From Thermoplasmata archaeon (GTDB lineage Archaea > Thermoplasmatota > B47-G6 > B47-G6B > 47-G6), in NCBI GenBank assembly GCA_003663565.1, contig QMTT01000002.1, positions 1 to 10,148 of the forward strand: a stretch of DNA of 10,148 nucleotides, written 5' to 3'. Positions 1 through 6,466 of this stretch are shown here, one piece after another. The notes under the pieces were generated by a model that worked only from the letters and a program-made list of their open reading frames with translations, ran no database searches and had not been told where the DNA came from. How positions within the stretch are numbered: the stretch's first letter is position 1; every line of letters begins with the position of its first letter. A program made the translations under genes and the position numbers.

Positions 1-1
1 C

Positions 2-316
2 GGTCATAAGCTGGCCTATCATCTTATTGACATGAAGGAAAAGATGAAAGGCATGAAAAATATGCCGGAAATGAAGGATACCCATCATCTGATGCTTTTC
101 ATTGAAGATGCTCACGGTCACAAAATGGAGAAAGGCAAAGTGGGGTATCTCGTGACAGGACCTGGAGATTCCAAGCAGAAACTGATGTGCATGGGCATGA
201 AAGGCGGTTGCGGTGCAGATGTCAATTTGGGAGCCAAATGTGTTTATACCATAAAAGCCAAAGTTATGGCCGGCGACAAGAAGCTGCAAGATGAGTTTAC
301 TTATGAAGTAAAATAA
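2..316 (+). CDS. Small Met/His-rich secreted protein, C-terminal part (5' end outside window)
   Basis: The open frame runs in from the left edge with no stop, and the codons before the first ATG at 32 encode a sensible continuation (GHKLAYHLID), so the gene starts outside the window and the Met at 32 is probably internal. About 105 residues are visible, ending in TAA at 314-316. The protein is rich in Met, His and Lys, with MKGMKNMPEMK, a DTHHLMLFIED segment, a KVGYLVTGP strand and an MCMGMKGGCGAD loop, then alternating strands up to DEFTYEVK. It resembles a family of small exported proteins that I remember from Geobacter-like bacteria, which carry an N-terminal signal peptide and probably a YtkA/FixH-like beta-sandwich. 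The Met, His and Cys residues suggest metal binding, but that is inference. No downstream gene follows on this strand; a strong hairpin begins 18 bases after the stop. Confidence 0.75.
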   Translation, partial: GHKLAYHLIDMKEKMKGMKNMPEMKDTHHLMLFIEDAHGHKMEKGKVGYLVTGPGDSKQKLMCMGMKGGCGADVNLGAKCVYTIKAKVMAGDKKLQDEFTYEVK

Positions 317-333
317 GCCCTGTATAAAGTACT

Positions 334-358
334 CGTTCCCAGGCTCCGCCTGGGAACG
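334..358. repeat. Perfect 11-bp inverted repeat (REP-like hairpin)
   Basis: The arms CGTTCCCAGGC and GCCTGGGAACG pair perfectly around a 3-base loop (TCC), 18 bases after the stop of the preceding gene. There is no T-run after either arm, so it is not a standard intrinsic terminator, although it could slow polymerase or protect the 3' end of the mRNA. Hairpins of this type recur between genes in many Desulfobacterota genomes, so a REP-like dispersed repeat is the best reading. The rest of 359-559 shows no gene that I can support. Confidence 0.7.
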
Positions 359-559
359 TATCGTATGCTATAGCCCGGCCATTCATTGTCAGGAAGGCAA
401 ATCCCAAAGATTGTTTTGTGTCCCCCTGGTACAACCGGGAATAGCTCGGTAATTTATTGCCGGGGACTGAATTTATCACCCTTTACCTTTATTTTGCCCT
501 AACCCGGCGATTCTGCTCAGGCCGCATAAAGCCGCACCTCTTTTTTTCAACTGCTCTTT

Positions 560-819
560 TTAGATATCTTCTGTTTTATCATAAACTTCTGCAAGCTCCA
601 GATCACATCCGATGATTTCCAGAATCATCAGGGGGACATTAAATTGACACGCGCCTGAGCTTCGTTTACATCACGTTCCTGAAGTGTGATATAATACACT
701 TCCATAAAACTCATAAACGAAACAAATATGACCGCCTCACCAGCTTTTGATTTTTCCAATAGATCCTGTACGATATCCGCACCGGCTTCGTCTTCAATTA
801 AAGTCAGCCAGGCAGGGGT
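560..819 (-). pseudogene. Decayed PIN-domain toxin (VapC-like) partner of the upstream antitoxin
   Basis: On the minus strand, reading down from 819, the frame gives TPAWLTLIEDEAGADIV and goes on through a helix to VIFVSFMSFMEVYYITLQE, ending in a TGA at 628-630. This matches the first half of a PIN-domain RNase: a strand followed by the conserved SxMEVYY segment with its acidic residue. The frame shifted by one base then continues the family pattern from 634 (PLMILEIIGCDLELAEVYDK) to TAA at 560-562. The start codon and the usual N-terminal Asp-Thr-Ser strand are missing, the middle carries a frameshift, and the C-terminal DAxIAATA half is absent. It therefore cannot encode a working nuclease. 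Its 5' end overlaps the 3' end of the antitoxin gene, as expected if a short deletion joined the two. The identification rests on pattern recall of PIN sequences, not on a search. Confidence 0.6.
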
Positions 820-1040
820 TTCTGATCCTCTCTCCTTGACTGCAACAGTCTCTCGACAAGTTTTTCACCCTTACCACGTCCCCGCAGCTCCCGAATCGGA
901 TCCGCCTCCAGCATTATCTCCGGCCCTAATGTATTAATAAAGGTGATAACCACTTCTGCCCCGTTCTCAGGGACCAAGTTCCGGTCTGCAAAGATCAGTT
1001 GCTTATCTTTATATATAGCACGAACTGTTTGTAAAGTCAT
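804..1040 (-). CDS. Antitoxin-like protein (AF2212/DUF104-type, AbrB-like fold)
   Basis: 78 residues. The N-terminal half (about residues 3-35, VRAIYKDKQLIFADRNLVPENG then AEVVITF) has the short strand-turn-strand pattern of AF2212-like/DUF104 antitoxins, in which a swapped-hairpin domain binds the operator DNA. The C-terminal half is a charged tail (DPIRELRGRGKGEKLVERLLQSRRED) of the kind that wraps the cognate PIN toxin. The start is well supported: GGAGG (1046-1050) lies 5 bases before the ATG. The last residues, KPLPG, look foreign. They are read from bases that in another frame encode the start of the PIN toxin remnant, so the normal C-terminus has probably been lost in a small deletion. 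It would now be an orphan antitoxin, perhaps still a DNA-binding autoregulator. Assignment to DUF104 rather than a sister family is uncertain. Confidence 0.7.
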   Translation of the reverse strand: MTLQTVRAIYKDKQLIFADRNLVPENGAEVVITFINTLGPEIMLEADPIRELRGRGKGEKLVERLLQSRREDQKPLPG

Positions 1041-1187
1041 TATATCCTCCGCACTTCATTTTTCTGTTATGCTATTAAATTGCGGCGTTACAACTTCCAT
1101 TAATTTAAATCCTTTCTTACCTTGAACTTGAACCCGGACATTCATTTACGGGCGAGTTCACCATCCGTCATCTTTTCCGCCACCAGT

Positions 1188-2540
1188 TCATGGCCTTGTC
1201 AACATGATTTTTTGACAAGAAACCCGGCTTTTATGACGTGATCTCAGATTCGGATCCCGGGACATTACCAGTGCGGCCAATACGCTAAAAAGGAGGGCAT
1301 TGGAGGGAATATGAAGATTGAAATCACCGATGCTGTGAATCAGGATTGCTGTCACTCCGGACATAGCCCCAAGACTGATTCCCCGAACCAGGCGGCTCCG
1401 ATGCCTCAGTTTTTTAAATACTCTCCTGTAAAAAATAATCATCATCCAGATAATGACAGGGACCAGGGGATATCCCACTTCAGAGATAAAATGCAAGTAG
1501 TCGTTATGAGCCATTCTGAAATGGTTCTTTAATCCCGGTGGCTGATACTGAGTAAAGACAGTGGCAAAGGTTCCGGGACCGCTTCCTGTGAAAGGATTGC
1601 TGTCTATCATCTTTATAACTCCTTTCCAGACTGTCACCCGGCCATGAACAGTCATTTCTTTTTGTTCCGGAATCGTTCGGAATCTTTCCACCACGGGGGT
1701 GCTGGATAAAACGATCAGGGCAGCGGCCAGTAATCCGACTGTCACGCTTATGAGAAATCCTTTGTGTCTGAAATAGCGATTGGTCAGAAGGACAAGAGAC
1801 ATGAAGGTGAGACTGATAACTGAGCCGATCCACCCCCCTCTGGAGAGCGATAAAATCAGAGCTGCCAACATAAGAATCGTCAGACATATCATCACAAAGA
1901 GCCTGCCTCCTTTATAATCCTTCAGGAAAAGTCCCAAAATGAGAGGAAGAGCCATTTCCATATAGCCGGCCAGATGGTCAGGATTGCCAAAAGTGGATGC
2001 CAGCCGATGACTGTTCTGACTGAGGTCTGTGTAATTCCACCAGGGAAAAGGACTGATTCCGAATAATTTGAGAAATCCGAAAAAAGAGAGGAATGTCGCC
2101 ATTCCTATAATAATATAGATAAGCTGTCTGAATTGCGATCTGGTGCGAGTTGTATGAATAACCAGATAAAATATGACAATATAATTGACAAACAGCATCA
2201 GAGCCTGAAAACTTGTGCGGAAATGCATTGAAAAAATAGTGGAAAGTATGACAAGGATGAGCAAAGCAAAAATCGGTTTGTCAAGAGGCGTTTTGATCCG
2301 CTTCCATTTCCAGGTCAGACTCCTTTCCAATAAAAAGGCGGTCAGGGCGGTCAGGGTTACGATATGAATGACGCTCACTGCCCAGTCCTGAACAGATCCC
2401 CTGGCCAGAGGGGTAAAGATGAGTACGGTGTAAATCGCATAGCGAGTAAGAGCGGATAGCGATATTGCCATATTCTCAGACAAGGTTGACCGGATTTTTT
2501 CTTTTTCAGGTTGCGGAAATGTTTTAAATTTCCCGGACAT
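1188..2540 (-). CDS. O-antigen ligase / Wzy_C family polytopic membrane protein
   Basis: About 450 residues from the chosen start. It has many hydrophobic helices in the usual WaaL/Wzy layout: several N-terminal helices, the segment STFGNPDHLAGYMEMALPL (about 182-200), an SRGGW motif (233-237), a long periplasmic loop with GRVTVWKG, GSGPGTF (319-325) and the signature AHNDYLHFISEVGYPL (about 344-359), then final helices with IHSIGDFNLHIPSNA. HNDYL followed by E-x-G is the hallmark of the Wzy_C ligase domain, which transfers or polymerises lipid-linked glycans at the periplasmic face of the inner membrane. The ATG at 2538-2540 is preferred because GAGGG sits 7 bases upstream; an in-frame ATG at 2577-2579 has no such site. 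The gene stands alone, separated from the right-hand operon by repeat DNA, so its glycan substrate is not indicated. The TPR tail often seen in this family is absent. Confidence 0.88.
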   Translation of the reverse strand: MSGKFKTFPQPEKEKIRSTLSENMAISLSALTRYAIYTVLIFTPLARGSVQDWAVSVIHIVTLTALTAFLLERSLTWKWKRIKTPLDKPIFALLILVILSTIFSMHFRTSFQALMLFVNYIVIFYLVIHTTRTRSQFRQLIYIIIGMATFLSFFGFLKLFGISPFPWWNYTDLSQNSHRLASTFGNPDHLAGYMEMALPLILGLFLKDYKGGRLFVMICLTILMLAALILSLSRGGWIGSVISLTFMSLVLLTNRYFRHKGFLISVTVGLLAAALIVLSSTPVVERFRTIPEQKEMTVHGRVTVWKGVIKMIDSNPFTGSGPGTFATVFTQYQPPGLKNHFRMAHNDYLHFISEVGYPLVPVIIWMMIIFYRRVFKKLRHRSRLVRGISLGAMSGVTAILIHSIGDFNLHIPSNALLFSVLAALVMSRDPNLRSRHKSRVSCQKIMLTRP

Positions 2541-2547
2541 GGTGTTG

Positions 2548-2552
2548 CCCTC
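2548..2552 (-). promoter_or_regulatory. Ribosome binding site that decides the ligase start
   Basis: GAGGG on the minus strand, 7 bases before the ATG at 2538-2540. The longer alternative start at 2577-2579 is preceded by an A/T-rich stretch without a purine-rich site. Confidence 0.6.
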
Positions 2553-2621
2553 TGAGTTAAATTGAGAAATCATTTTCAAAGTTCGAGACTTAAATTACCG
2601 CTTTCATGAGGAGAGGCAGAC

Positions 2622-3228
2622 AGAGTATTTAAGGGGGAGTATTTTCCCACCTTTCGGGCAAATCATCTGGGCATCCCCTTTGGGCATAGCTCCGCCCTCT
2701 GAATTATAAGGTCTGAACCGTTTCAAACCTTGCCCAAACTTCAAATTACTTTATCCTTGAAGATGAGTCAATGGGGCGGAAGATGTATTCAAAGGTAGTC
2801 ATTTTCCACCTTCATGTCAGGCATTCGCACCGATACAGCTCCGCCCCGTGAATTCATCCAAAATGAATTCAGCACTAAAAAAACAATTCACAGTGCGTTT
2901 TAGCGTACCTGAGCTGTCAGCCGGGGAATTTATTCCCCGGCTTTCCACCTTCGGCTCAGGAATTCATACAGACATAGCTCCGCCCTCTGAATTACATGGC
3001 CTGAACCGTTTCAAGCCCTGCCCGAATTTCGACCCCAAATTACTTCATCTTTGAGAATGAGTCAATGGGGCGGAGGGTGTATTCAACTGTATTTATTTGC
3101 TACCCAGGCACTGAGACAGCCTCAATCTGTCCTCTGAGTTATACGCTCGGATTCACTCATAAAACTGTCCGATTTCTGAATTACCTTTTAAAAAAAGGAT
3201 CAATGGGGTGAGGAGAGTATTCAGGAGG
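2622..3228. repeat. Degenerate tandem array, about 150-bp unit, four copies
   Basis: Four related units can be laid end to end: about 2640-2792, 2793-2935, 2936-3086 and 3087-3228, with the tail of an earlier one at 2622-2630. Each begins near a variant of TTTTCCACCTT and ends near a variant of GATGTATTCAA. The best pair shares CATAGCTCCGCCCTCTGAAT (2685 and 2973, 288 bases apart), CTGAACCGTTTCAA, and GAGTCAATGGGGCGGA (2765 and 3059). The second unit keeps only its first half (GCTCCGCCCCGTGAATTCAT) and carries a palindrome. The fourth is strongly diverged but keeps CCTCTGAGTTATA and ATCAATGGGG near GAGTATTCA. I see no coding capacity in it: the short plus-strand frame at 2848-3054 crosses unit borders. 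It is probably an intergenic repeat family of this genome. Confidence 0.75.
2919..2942. repeat. Perfect 24-bp palindrome inside the tandem array
   Basis: The arms AGCCGGGGAAT and ATTCCCCGGCT pair perfectly across a TT centre, giving a stable hairpin on either strand. It lies at the end of the second array unit, where the other units have a TATTC boundary. There is no T-run of terminator type after the right arm. It may be a separate REP-like insertion. Confidence 0.7.
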
Positions 3229-3274
3229 GCTTTCTGTCCCGGGGTAAGTTGTTTCCGTATATTTTTGCAGAATT

Positions 3275-3380
3275 TTCTACGCGCTCAGGCAATGTAAAAC
3301 AAATTTGCAATTTGTTTTTTTCAAACAATTTGAAAAATTGTTCTACATGTTCAGGCAATGTAAAACAAATTTGCAATTTG
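3275..3380. repeat. Two 40-bp direct repeats with internal AT-rich palindromes
   Basis: The 40-base copies at 3275-3314 and 3341-3380 differ at only three positions (TTCTACGCGCTCAGG against TTCTACATGTTCAGG). Both contain GCAATGTAAAAC followed by CAAATTTGCAATTTG, itself an inverted repeat (CAAATT/AATTTG). The 26-base spacer contains a third related palindrome, CAATTTGAAAAATTG. The result is a row of short AT-rich hairpins. Purine-rich DNA follows (about 3381-3417). Confidence 0.8.
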
Positions 3381-3417
3381 AAAGGAAATGCAAAGGGAAA
3401 AGGGAAAGTTGGGAAAA

Positions 3418-3546
3418 ATCTCTGCAATCCAGATCATCAAATACCAGAATCATGTCACATTTATCGCCATTATCCAATGAATCCCGCAATCTTCTGGGAA
3501 TATCTCTGACAAGCCCTTTTCCTGTCAGACCATATCCGCATTGTGC
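3418..3546 (-). pseudogene. Gene fragment, possibly a DUF4276-like (TOPRIM-type) protein
   Basis: On the minus strand this stretch reads YGLTGKGLVRDIPRRLRDSL, then DNGDKCDMILVFDDLDCRD: an amphipathic helix followed by a hydrophobic strand ending in an Asp-rich motif. It looks like the middle of a real globular protein, with no start and no proper end. Downstream it runs into the 40-bp repeats and stops. The strand-DDLDCRD pattern recalls DUF4276 proteins, TOPRIM-like partners of AAA ATPases, but the match is weak. It sits directly after the ATPase-like scrap on the same strand, which is the order expected of such a pair. A chance open stretch cannot be excluded. Confidence 0.35.
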
Positions 3547-3641
3547 TGCAATGCCGGGTCTTGGCCCGGGCTTTCTTCGGACAGGCGATTTACGCTCAAA
3601 TTTGTGGTCAGCCCCAGTTCAGGCTCATCAATCACCTTCTT
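3525..3641 (-). pseudogene. Scrap of an AAA/ABC-type ATPase gene (Walker B-like)
   Basis: After an in-frame stop at 3642-3644 the minus strand reads KKVIDEPELGLTTNLSVNRL, then runs on to a TGA at 3525-3527. VIDEPELGL is very close to the Walker B and D-loop region of AAA_21/OLD-type ATPases (hhIDEPELGLH), although the following His is replaced by Thr. Nothing else of the ATPase is present, and the second half of this frame passes through a hairpin repeat. The identification therefore rests on nine residues. Confidence 0.3.
3538..3569. repeat. Twin adjacent hairpins (REP-like)
   Basis: GCATTG/CAATGC pair around TGCTG (3538-3554), followed immediately by CCGGG/CCCGG around TCTTGG (3554-3569). 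Two short G+C hairpins side by side are typical of dispersed intergenic repeats. They interrupt the gene scraps described here. The remaining DNA up to 3730 shows no gene or clear promoter. Confidence 0.5.
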
Positions 3642-3730
3642 TTATTTACAAATTTCCTAAACAGGTACAGACTACTGCTTGACCAAATTAATTCTGACAA
3701 GTTGCCTTATTATAATACACATATCAAAAC

Positions 3731-4804
3731 TTATTTGGTCGGTACTGCAATATAATGGGGTCTTTTAATTATTGAAAATATTTTACTCTGTCTTTTTTCT
3801 GTTAAATCCACAAAACTGACAGGCTCATTGTGTAAAAAATCCCAGCATATAATCCCAGTTTTTGTTGAATCCCAAGGATATGATGCCCAATAATGCTGAG
3901 TGCTTTTTCTTATTTCTGTTATTCCAATTATAACATACTTATCTTGTATCATAATCCCGCGACACCAGCCTCTGTGTTCAGTGTGTTCAAATATATTTTT
4001 TAAATAGGTAATTTTATTGGTGACGATTCCATTTTCTATTTTGTATGCCACAATGATTCCATTCACACATGTTATCCAAAAATTCCCGTTATGAACCAAT
4101 CCGTCATGCGGATAGCCTGGCGTATGTTCTATTACTCTGTTAAAATTGCACACATTATATACACATTGATGGGACAGACTGGTGGCAAGTATCTGATTTG
4201 GAAGTACAGTGACATGATTGAGATGAACAAAATCTCTGAGAAACTTTTGATGGAAACTTCCTTTGCCACCTTGATAGTAACCTGCCAAAGGTGGAGCATC
4301 TGTAATGGAAAACGAATGTTCCTGCCATCCTGCCTTTAGTGATGAAGACCTGTTTTCTGCTGAAGGCGTTATTCCATTTTGCCTTTCTTTGTTAAACCAT
4401 GCAGGATGAAAAGAATAACTGCCTGTAAAAAACCCTGATTTATCAAAAATATCAATTGTCTCCAAGCCGGTATTCACAATAAAAATTTTTTGATCATTTA
4501 CTGCAACATGATGCAGGTCATTCATACATGGTTGATGGAGAACGCCGGAAAAATTCCAATGCGGAGGGGAAAAACGGAACAGTGAACAAAAACCACAAAC
4601 CAACAGATCAGATTTCCCGGGTTCACTCATCCAGGTGGCACCTGTAAAACCTTTTCGGGGAATAAGTAAATTATCAGATGGAATGAATCGGATGACATCC
4701 GATTTTGTCTTTTGTAAAATATCAACTTCCTGTATAAAGCATTCTCCGGAATTATCAAAATATCCTCCTGTAACCCATACTTTCAATTTTTTTTGTTCAC
4801 ACAT
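3731..4804 (-). CDS. DUF4915/TIGR03032-like predicted beta-propeller protein
   Basis: 357 residues with no signal peptide and no membrane helix, so probably cytoplasmic. The sequence is made of repeated short strands with loops in which Asn, His and Gly are conserved: NDLHHVAVNDQKIFIVNTGL (about 95-114), LNHVTVLPNQILATSL (195-210), PHDGLVHNGNFWITCVNGII (232-251) and RGWCRGIMIQDKYVIIGITE (278-297). This order (an early HHVA..NT blade, then HDG..W, then RG...GI.E) is what I associate with the DUF4915/TIGR03032 group of propeller-like proteins, whose function is unknown. The start is supported by GGAG 6 bases before the ATG. It is the last gene of the operon, about 170 bases after the deacetylase and preceded by an AT-rich inverted repeat. 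In this setting it could be an epimerase- or lyase-like propeller enzyme or a binding protein, which is speculation. Confidence 0.55.
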   Translation of the reverse strand: MCEQKKLKVWVTGGYFDNSGECFIQEVDILQKTKSDVIRFIPSDNLLIPRKGFTGATWMSEPGKSDLLVCGFCSLFRFSPPHWNFSGVLHQPCMNDLHHVAVNDQKIFIVNTGLETIDIFDKSGFFTGSYSFHPAWFNKERQNGITPSAENRSSSLKAGWQEHSFSITDAPPLAGYYQGGKGSFHQKFLRDFVHLNHVTVLPNQILATSLSHQCVYNVCNFNRVIEHTPGYPHDGLVHNGNFWITCVNGIIVAYKIENGIVTNKITYLKNIFEHTEHRGWCRGIMIQDKYVIIGITEIRKSTQHYWASYPWDSTKTGIICWDFLHNEPVSFVDLTEKRQSKIFSIIKRPHYIAVPTK

Positions 4805-4876
4805 TCATCTCTCCACATATCTGATATCAGCAGATCGGAAAATTCTCATTCACACCGTGAAACTACAGGGATTTGG

Positions 4877-4905
4877 TTTAATAAGGATTTATAATACTTA
4901 TTAAA
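4877..4905. promoter_or_regulatory. AT-rich 9-bp inverted repeat upstream of the propeller gene
   Basis: TTTAATAAG and CTTATTAAA pair perfectly across 11 bases (GATTTATAATA). It lies in the 169-base gap between the deacetylase and the propeller gene. The loop contains -10-like A/T sequence on both strands, so it could be an operator over an internal promoter for the last gene, or a weak hairpin. I see no convincing -35. Confidence 0.3.
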
Positions 4906-4973
4906 TTAAGCACTTGCATTCCCATCGAATCGGAATATTCAGAACTTTTCGAGCTGCTGAATACTTGGCTGCG

Positions 4974-5768
4974 TTATATAATTTTTCTTCCAATACAAAA
5001 AGAATTGCCTGGGCGGTGGCTGATTGATAAGCCGTTATGAAATCCACAGGCCTTACAAATTTCTCGTAGCTGATTATTATTTTTTCCCTCCGGATATGTA
5101 AAAGTCTCAATATCAATATTCAGCTCATGCTCAAGCAGTCTTTTTGCAGATTGGATTTCAATTTCGGAATCCGTAATATGGTTTGTCATATCTCTGTGTG
5201 TCATGCCATGACATGCAATATTAAAAATTTTTGAGATATCTCTGATGTCATCTTTTTCAAGAAATATGCAGGAAAGTGTTCTGTTCAGTCCTGGCACTAT
5301 ATCAGGTATTTCTTTTAACTGATGTGGAGATTGCCTGATTATTTTTTGCTTTATCACCTTCAGATTTTTTTCCGATTCGGGTATTCCGAAAAATGAGGTT
5401 ATCTTATTAATATTGCTACTCATAATCGCAGCATAAATAACATCCATTCCTGTGTGTTCATGGGTATATGAATTTCCACAGTTTATAGAAAAAGTTGCTT
5501 TATTTTTTTCTATGAAATACCGTTCTTTTAATTTATGAGCAATGATTAAGTGTTCTTTATAACCATCATCAAAACTGAGATGAAAATATTGAGTGTCAAT
5601 TGCACATTGTTCAATACTTCCAAATTGTTTACCTTTTTCTAAAAGCCTGTCAATATAAAGAAATATTTCATCTGTTTTATGGACCATACCTCTGCTGTAA
5701 TATATTTCGGCGATATTCTGCTTTTGCCCCAGTTCAACTCTGTGAAACATGTAAATATTCGGCTTCAT
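4974..5768 (-). CDS. Polysaccharide deacetylase family protein (NodB homology, CE4-like)
   Basis: 264 residues without a signal peptide, so it probably acts in the cytoplasm or on a cytoplasmic intermediate. The CE4 motifs are in order: MFHRV near the start (7-11), HLSFDDG (63-69; Asp67 as base, Asp68 as metal ligand), CHGMTH (186-191; metal ligands His187 and His191), and FTYPEG (223-228). The fold is a metal-dependent hydrolase that removes N-acetyl groups from sugars or small molecules. Its ATG overlaps the stop of the NAT-like gene (ATGA, 5765-5768) and no separate ribosome site is obvious, so translational coupling is likely. The long insertion between motifs 1 and 2 (about 75-180) is lineage-specific. 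With no export signal, a soluble precursor is a more likely substrate than cell-wall polymer. The C-terminus ends shortly after the last expected strand. Confidence 0.8.
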   Translation of the reverse strand: MKPNIYMFHRVELGQKQNIAEIYYSRGMVHKTDEIFLYIDRLLEKGKQFGSIEQCAIDTQYFHLSFDDGYKEHLIIAHKLKERYFIEKNKATFSINCGNSYTHEHTGMDVIYAAIMSSNINKITSFFGIPESEKNLKVIKQKIIRQSPHQLKEIPDIVPGLNRTLSCIFLEKDDIRDISKIFNIACHGMTHRDMTNHITDSEIEIQSAKRLLEHELNIDIETFTYPEGKNNNQLREICKACGFHNGLSISHRPGNSFCIGRKII

Positions 5769-6466
5769 ATTTGAGAACTTTTTAACATTTTACCAACATC
5801 GAAATTAAAATACTGTTTAATTATTGCAGGGAGATTGTTTTGATCCAAACCGGAAATTTCTGTCACGTCGCTGTTATTTGTATATATGTAAAGGGTATCA
5901 TCTCTTAAAAATAAAAAGTTTTCATGAATGATCTGAGAAAATCGAATTCCCCGGCTAAATGGATATACATTTTTTTCATCAAACCTGTTTTTAATATCAT
6001 CCATTATGTCCTCATGGTTCCTGGAACGAAACGGAATGACAACTGAAAGGTATTTTTGCCCATTTCTTGTAAGATATATATCCAAAGATTTCTCATTGAT
6101 GACAGTACTGTAAATAAGTCCGTAACATGTGTATTCAATCTCATAATCTTCAGGAAATAATTTTATGGAAGGCCAACCATTTCCGACATCAGCATAATAT
6201 GTTTTCCCATCAATAATGACGGAAACCATGCGGTGAATTTCCTTATTTTTTATAAATGCTGAATGTAAATGCGCTTCAATACCAATCTCTGACAATTTGT
6301 AGAAAAAACTGAGTGTTTTATCAGAGCAGGTTCCGCCAAATTTCAGGGTTTTTGGTATTTGTTTGTAAAAAAAATACAAATTGTGGAAAGGCTCTGTCTT
6401 AAATTTTTCCAGCATAAGGCTTTCGACGTATTTGACCTGTGTGAAATTAGAATCCGCAGACTTCAT
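5765..6466 (-). CDS. Arylamine N-acetyltransferase-like protein (Cys-His-Asp triad)
   Basis: 233 residues. The segment EPFHNLYFFYKQ is followed by GGTCSDKTLSFFYKLSEIG, which resembles the NAT active-site segment RGGxCxExN, giving Cys47. EIHRMVSVIIDGKTYYADVG then gives His78 and Asp93. The His-to-Asp spacing of 15 is the same as in classical NATs. The family moves acyl groups from CoA through a Cys thioester onto amines or hydrazines; relatives such as RifF close amide bonds in antibiotic pathways. The protein is shorter than the usual 260-280 residues and lacks the Arg of RGG and the Glu and Asn after the Cys, so its donor and acceptor may differ. A transglutaminase-like hydrolase is the alternative. 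Its ATG overlaps the stop of the asparagine synthetase-like gene (ATGA, 6463-6466), with GGAG about 10 bases upstream, so the two are probably co-translated. Confidence 0.7.
   Translation of the reverse strand: MKSADSNFTQVKYVESLMLEKFKTEPFHNLYFFYKQIPKTLKFGGTCSDKTLSFFYKLSEIGIEAHLHSAFIKNKEIHRMVSVIIDGKTYYADVGNGWPSIKLFPEDYEIEYTCYGLIYSTVINEKSLDIYLTRNGQKYLSVVIPFRSRNHEDIMDDIKNRFDEKNVYPFSRGIRFSQIIHENFLFLRDDTLYIYTNNSDVTEISGLDQNNLPAIIKQYFNFDVGKMLKSSQI

Noticed and set aside
334..358. Intrinsic terminator for the first gene
   Set aside because: The stem is strong but no T-run follows on either strand, so it was listed as a REP-like hairpin instead.
1056..1145. 29-residue minus-strand ORF just upstream of the antitoxin gene
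   Set aside because: There is no good ribosome site and no recognised family. It follows a stop directly (TGAATG) and could be leader or decayed coding DNA, so it is too weak to call.
1504..1887. 127-residue minus-strand ORF inside the ligase gene
   Set aside because: It is a shadow frame. The ligase frame has clear membrane helices and Wzy_C motifs through the same bases.
3275..3380. Two-repeat mini-CRISPR (40-bp repeat, 26-bp spacer)
   Set aside because: There are only two copies, with three differences. The spacer itself is related to the repeat palindrome, and no third unit, leader or cas gene is present.
3679..3716. Plus-strand promoter (TTGACC with TATAAT)
   Set aside because: The spacing is about 26 bases, far from the usual 17, and no plus-strand gene follows.
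3221..3755. Several overlapping short ORFs on both strands in the repeat region
   Set aside because: They translate the direct repeats and hairpins, giving low-complexity products (for example two copies of LQICFTLPE) without a family match.
4901..5116. Overlapping minus-strand frame at the deacetylase 3' end, possibly a frameshifted C-terminus
   Set aside because: The deacetylase already has all its motifs and ends about 35 residues after the YPEG motif, which is normal. The extra frame encodes no recognisable domain.
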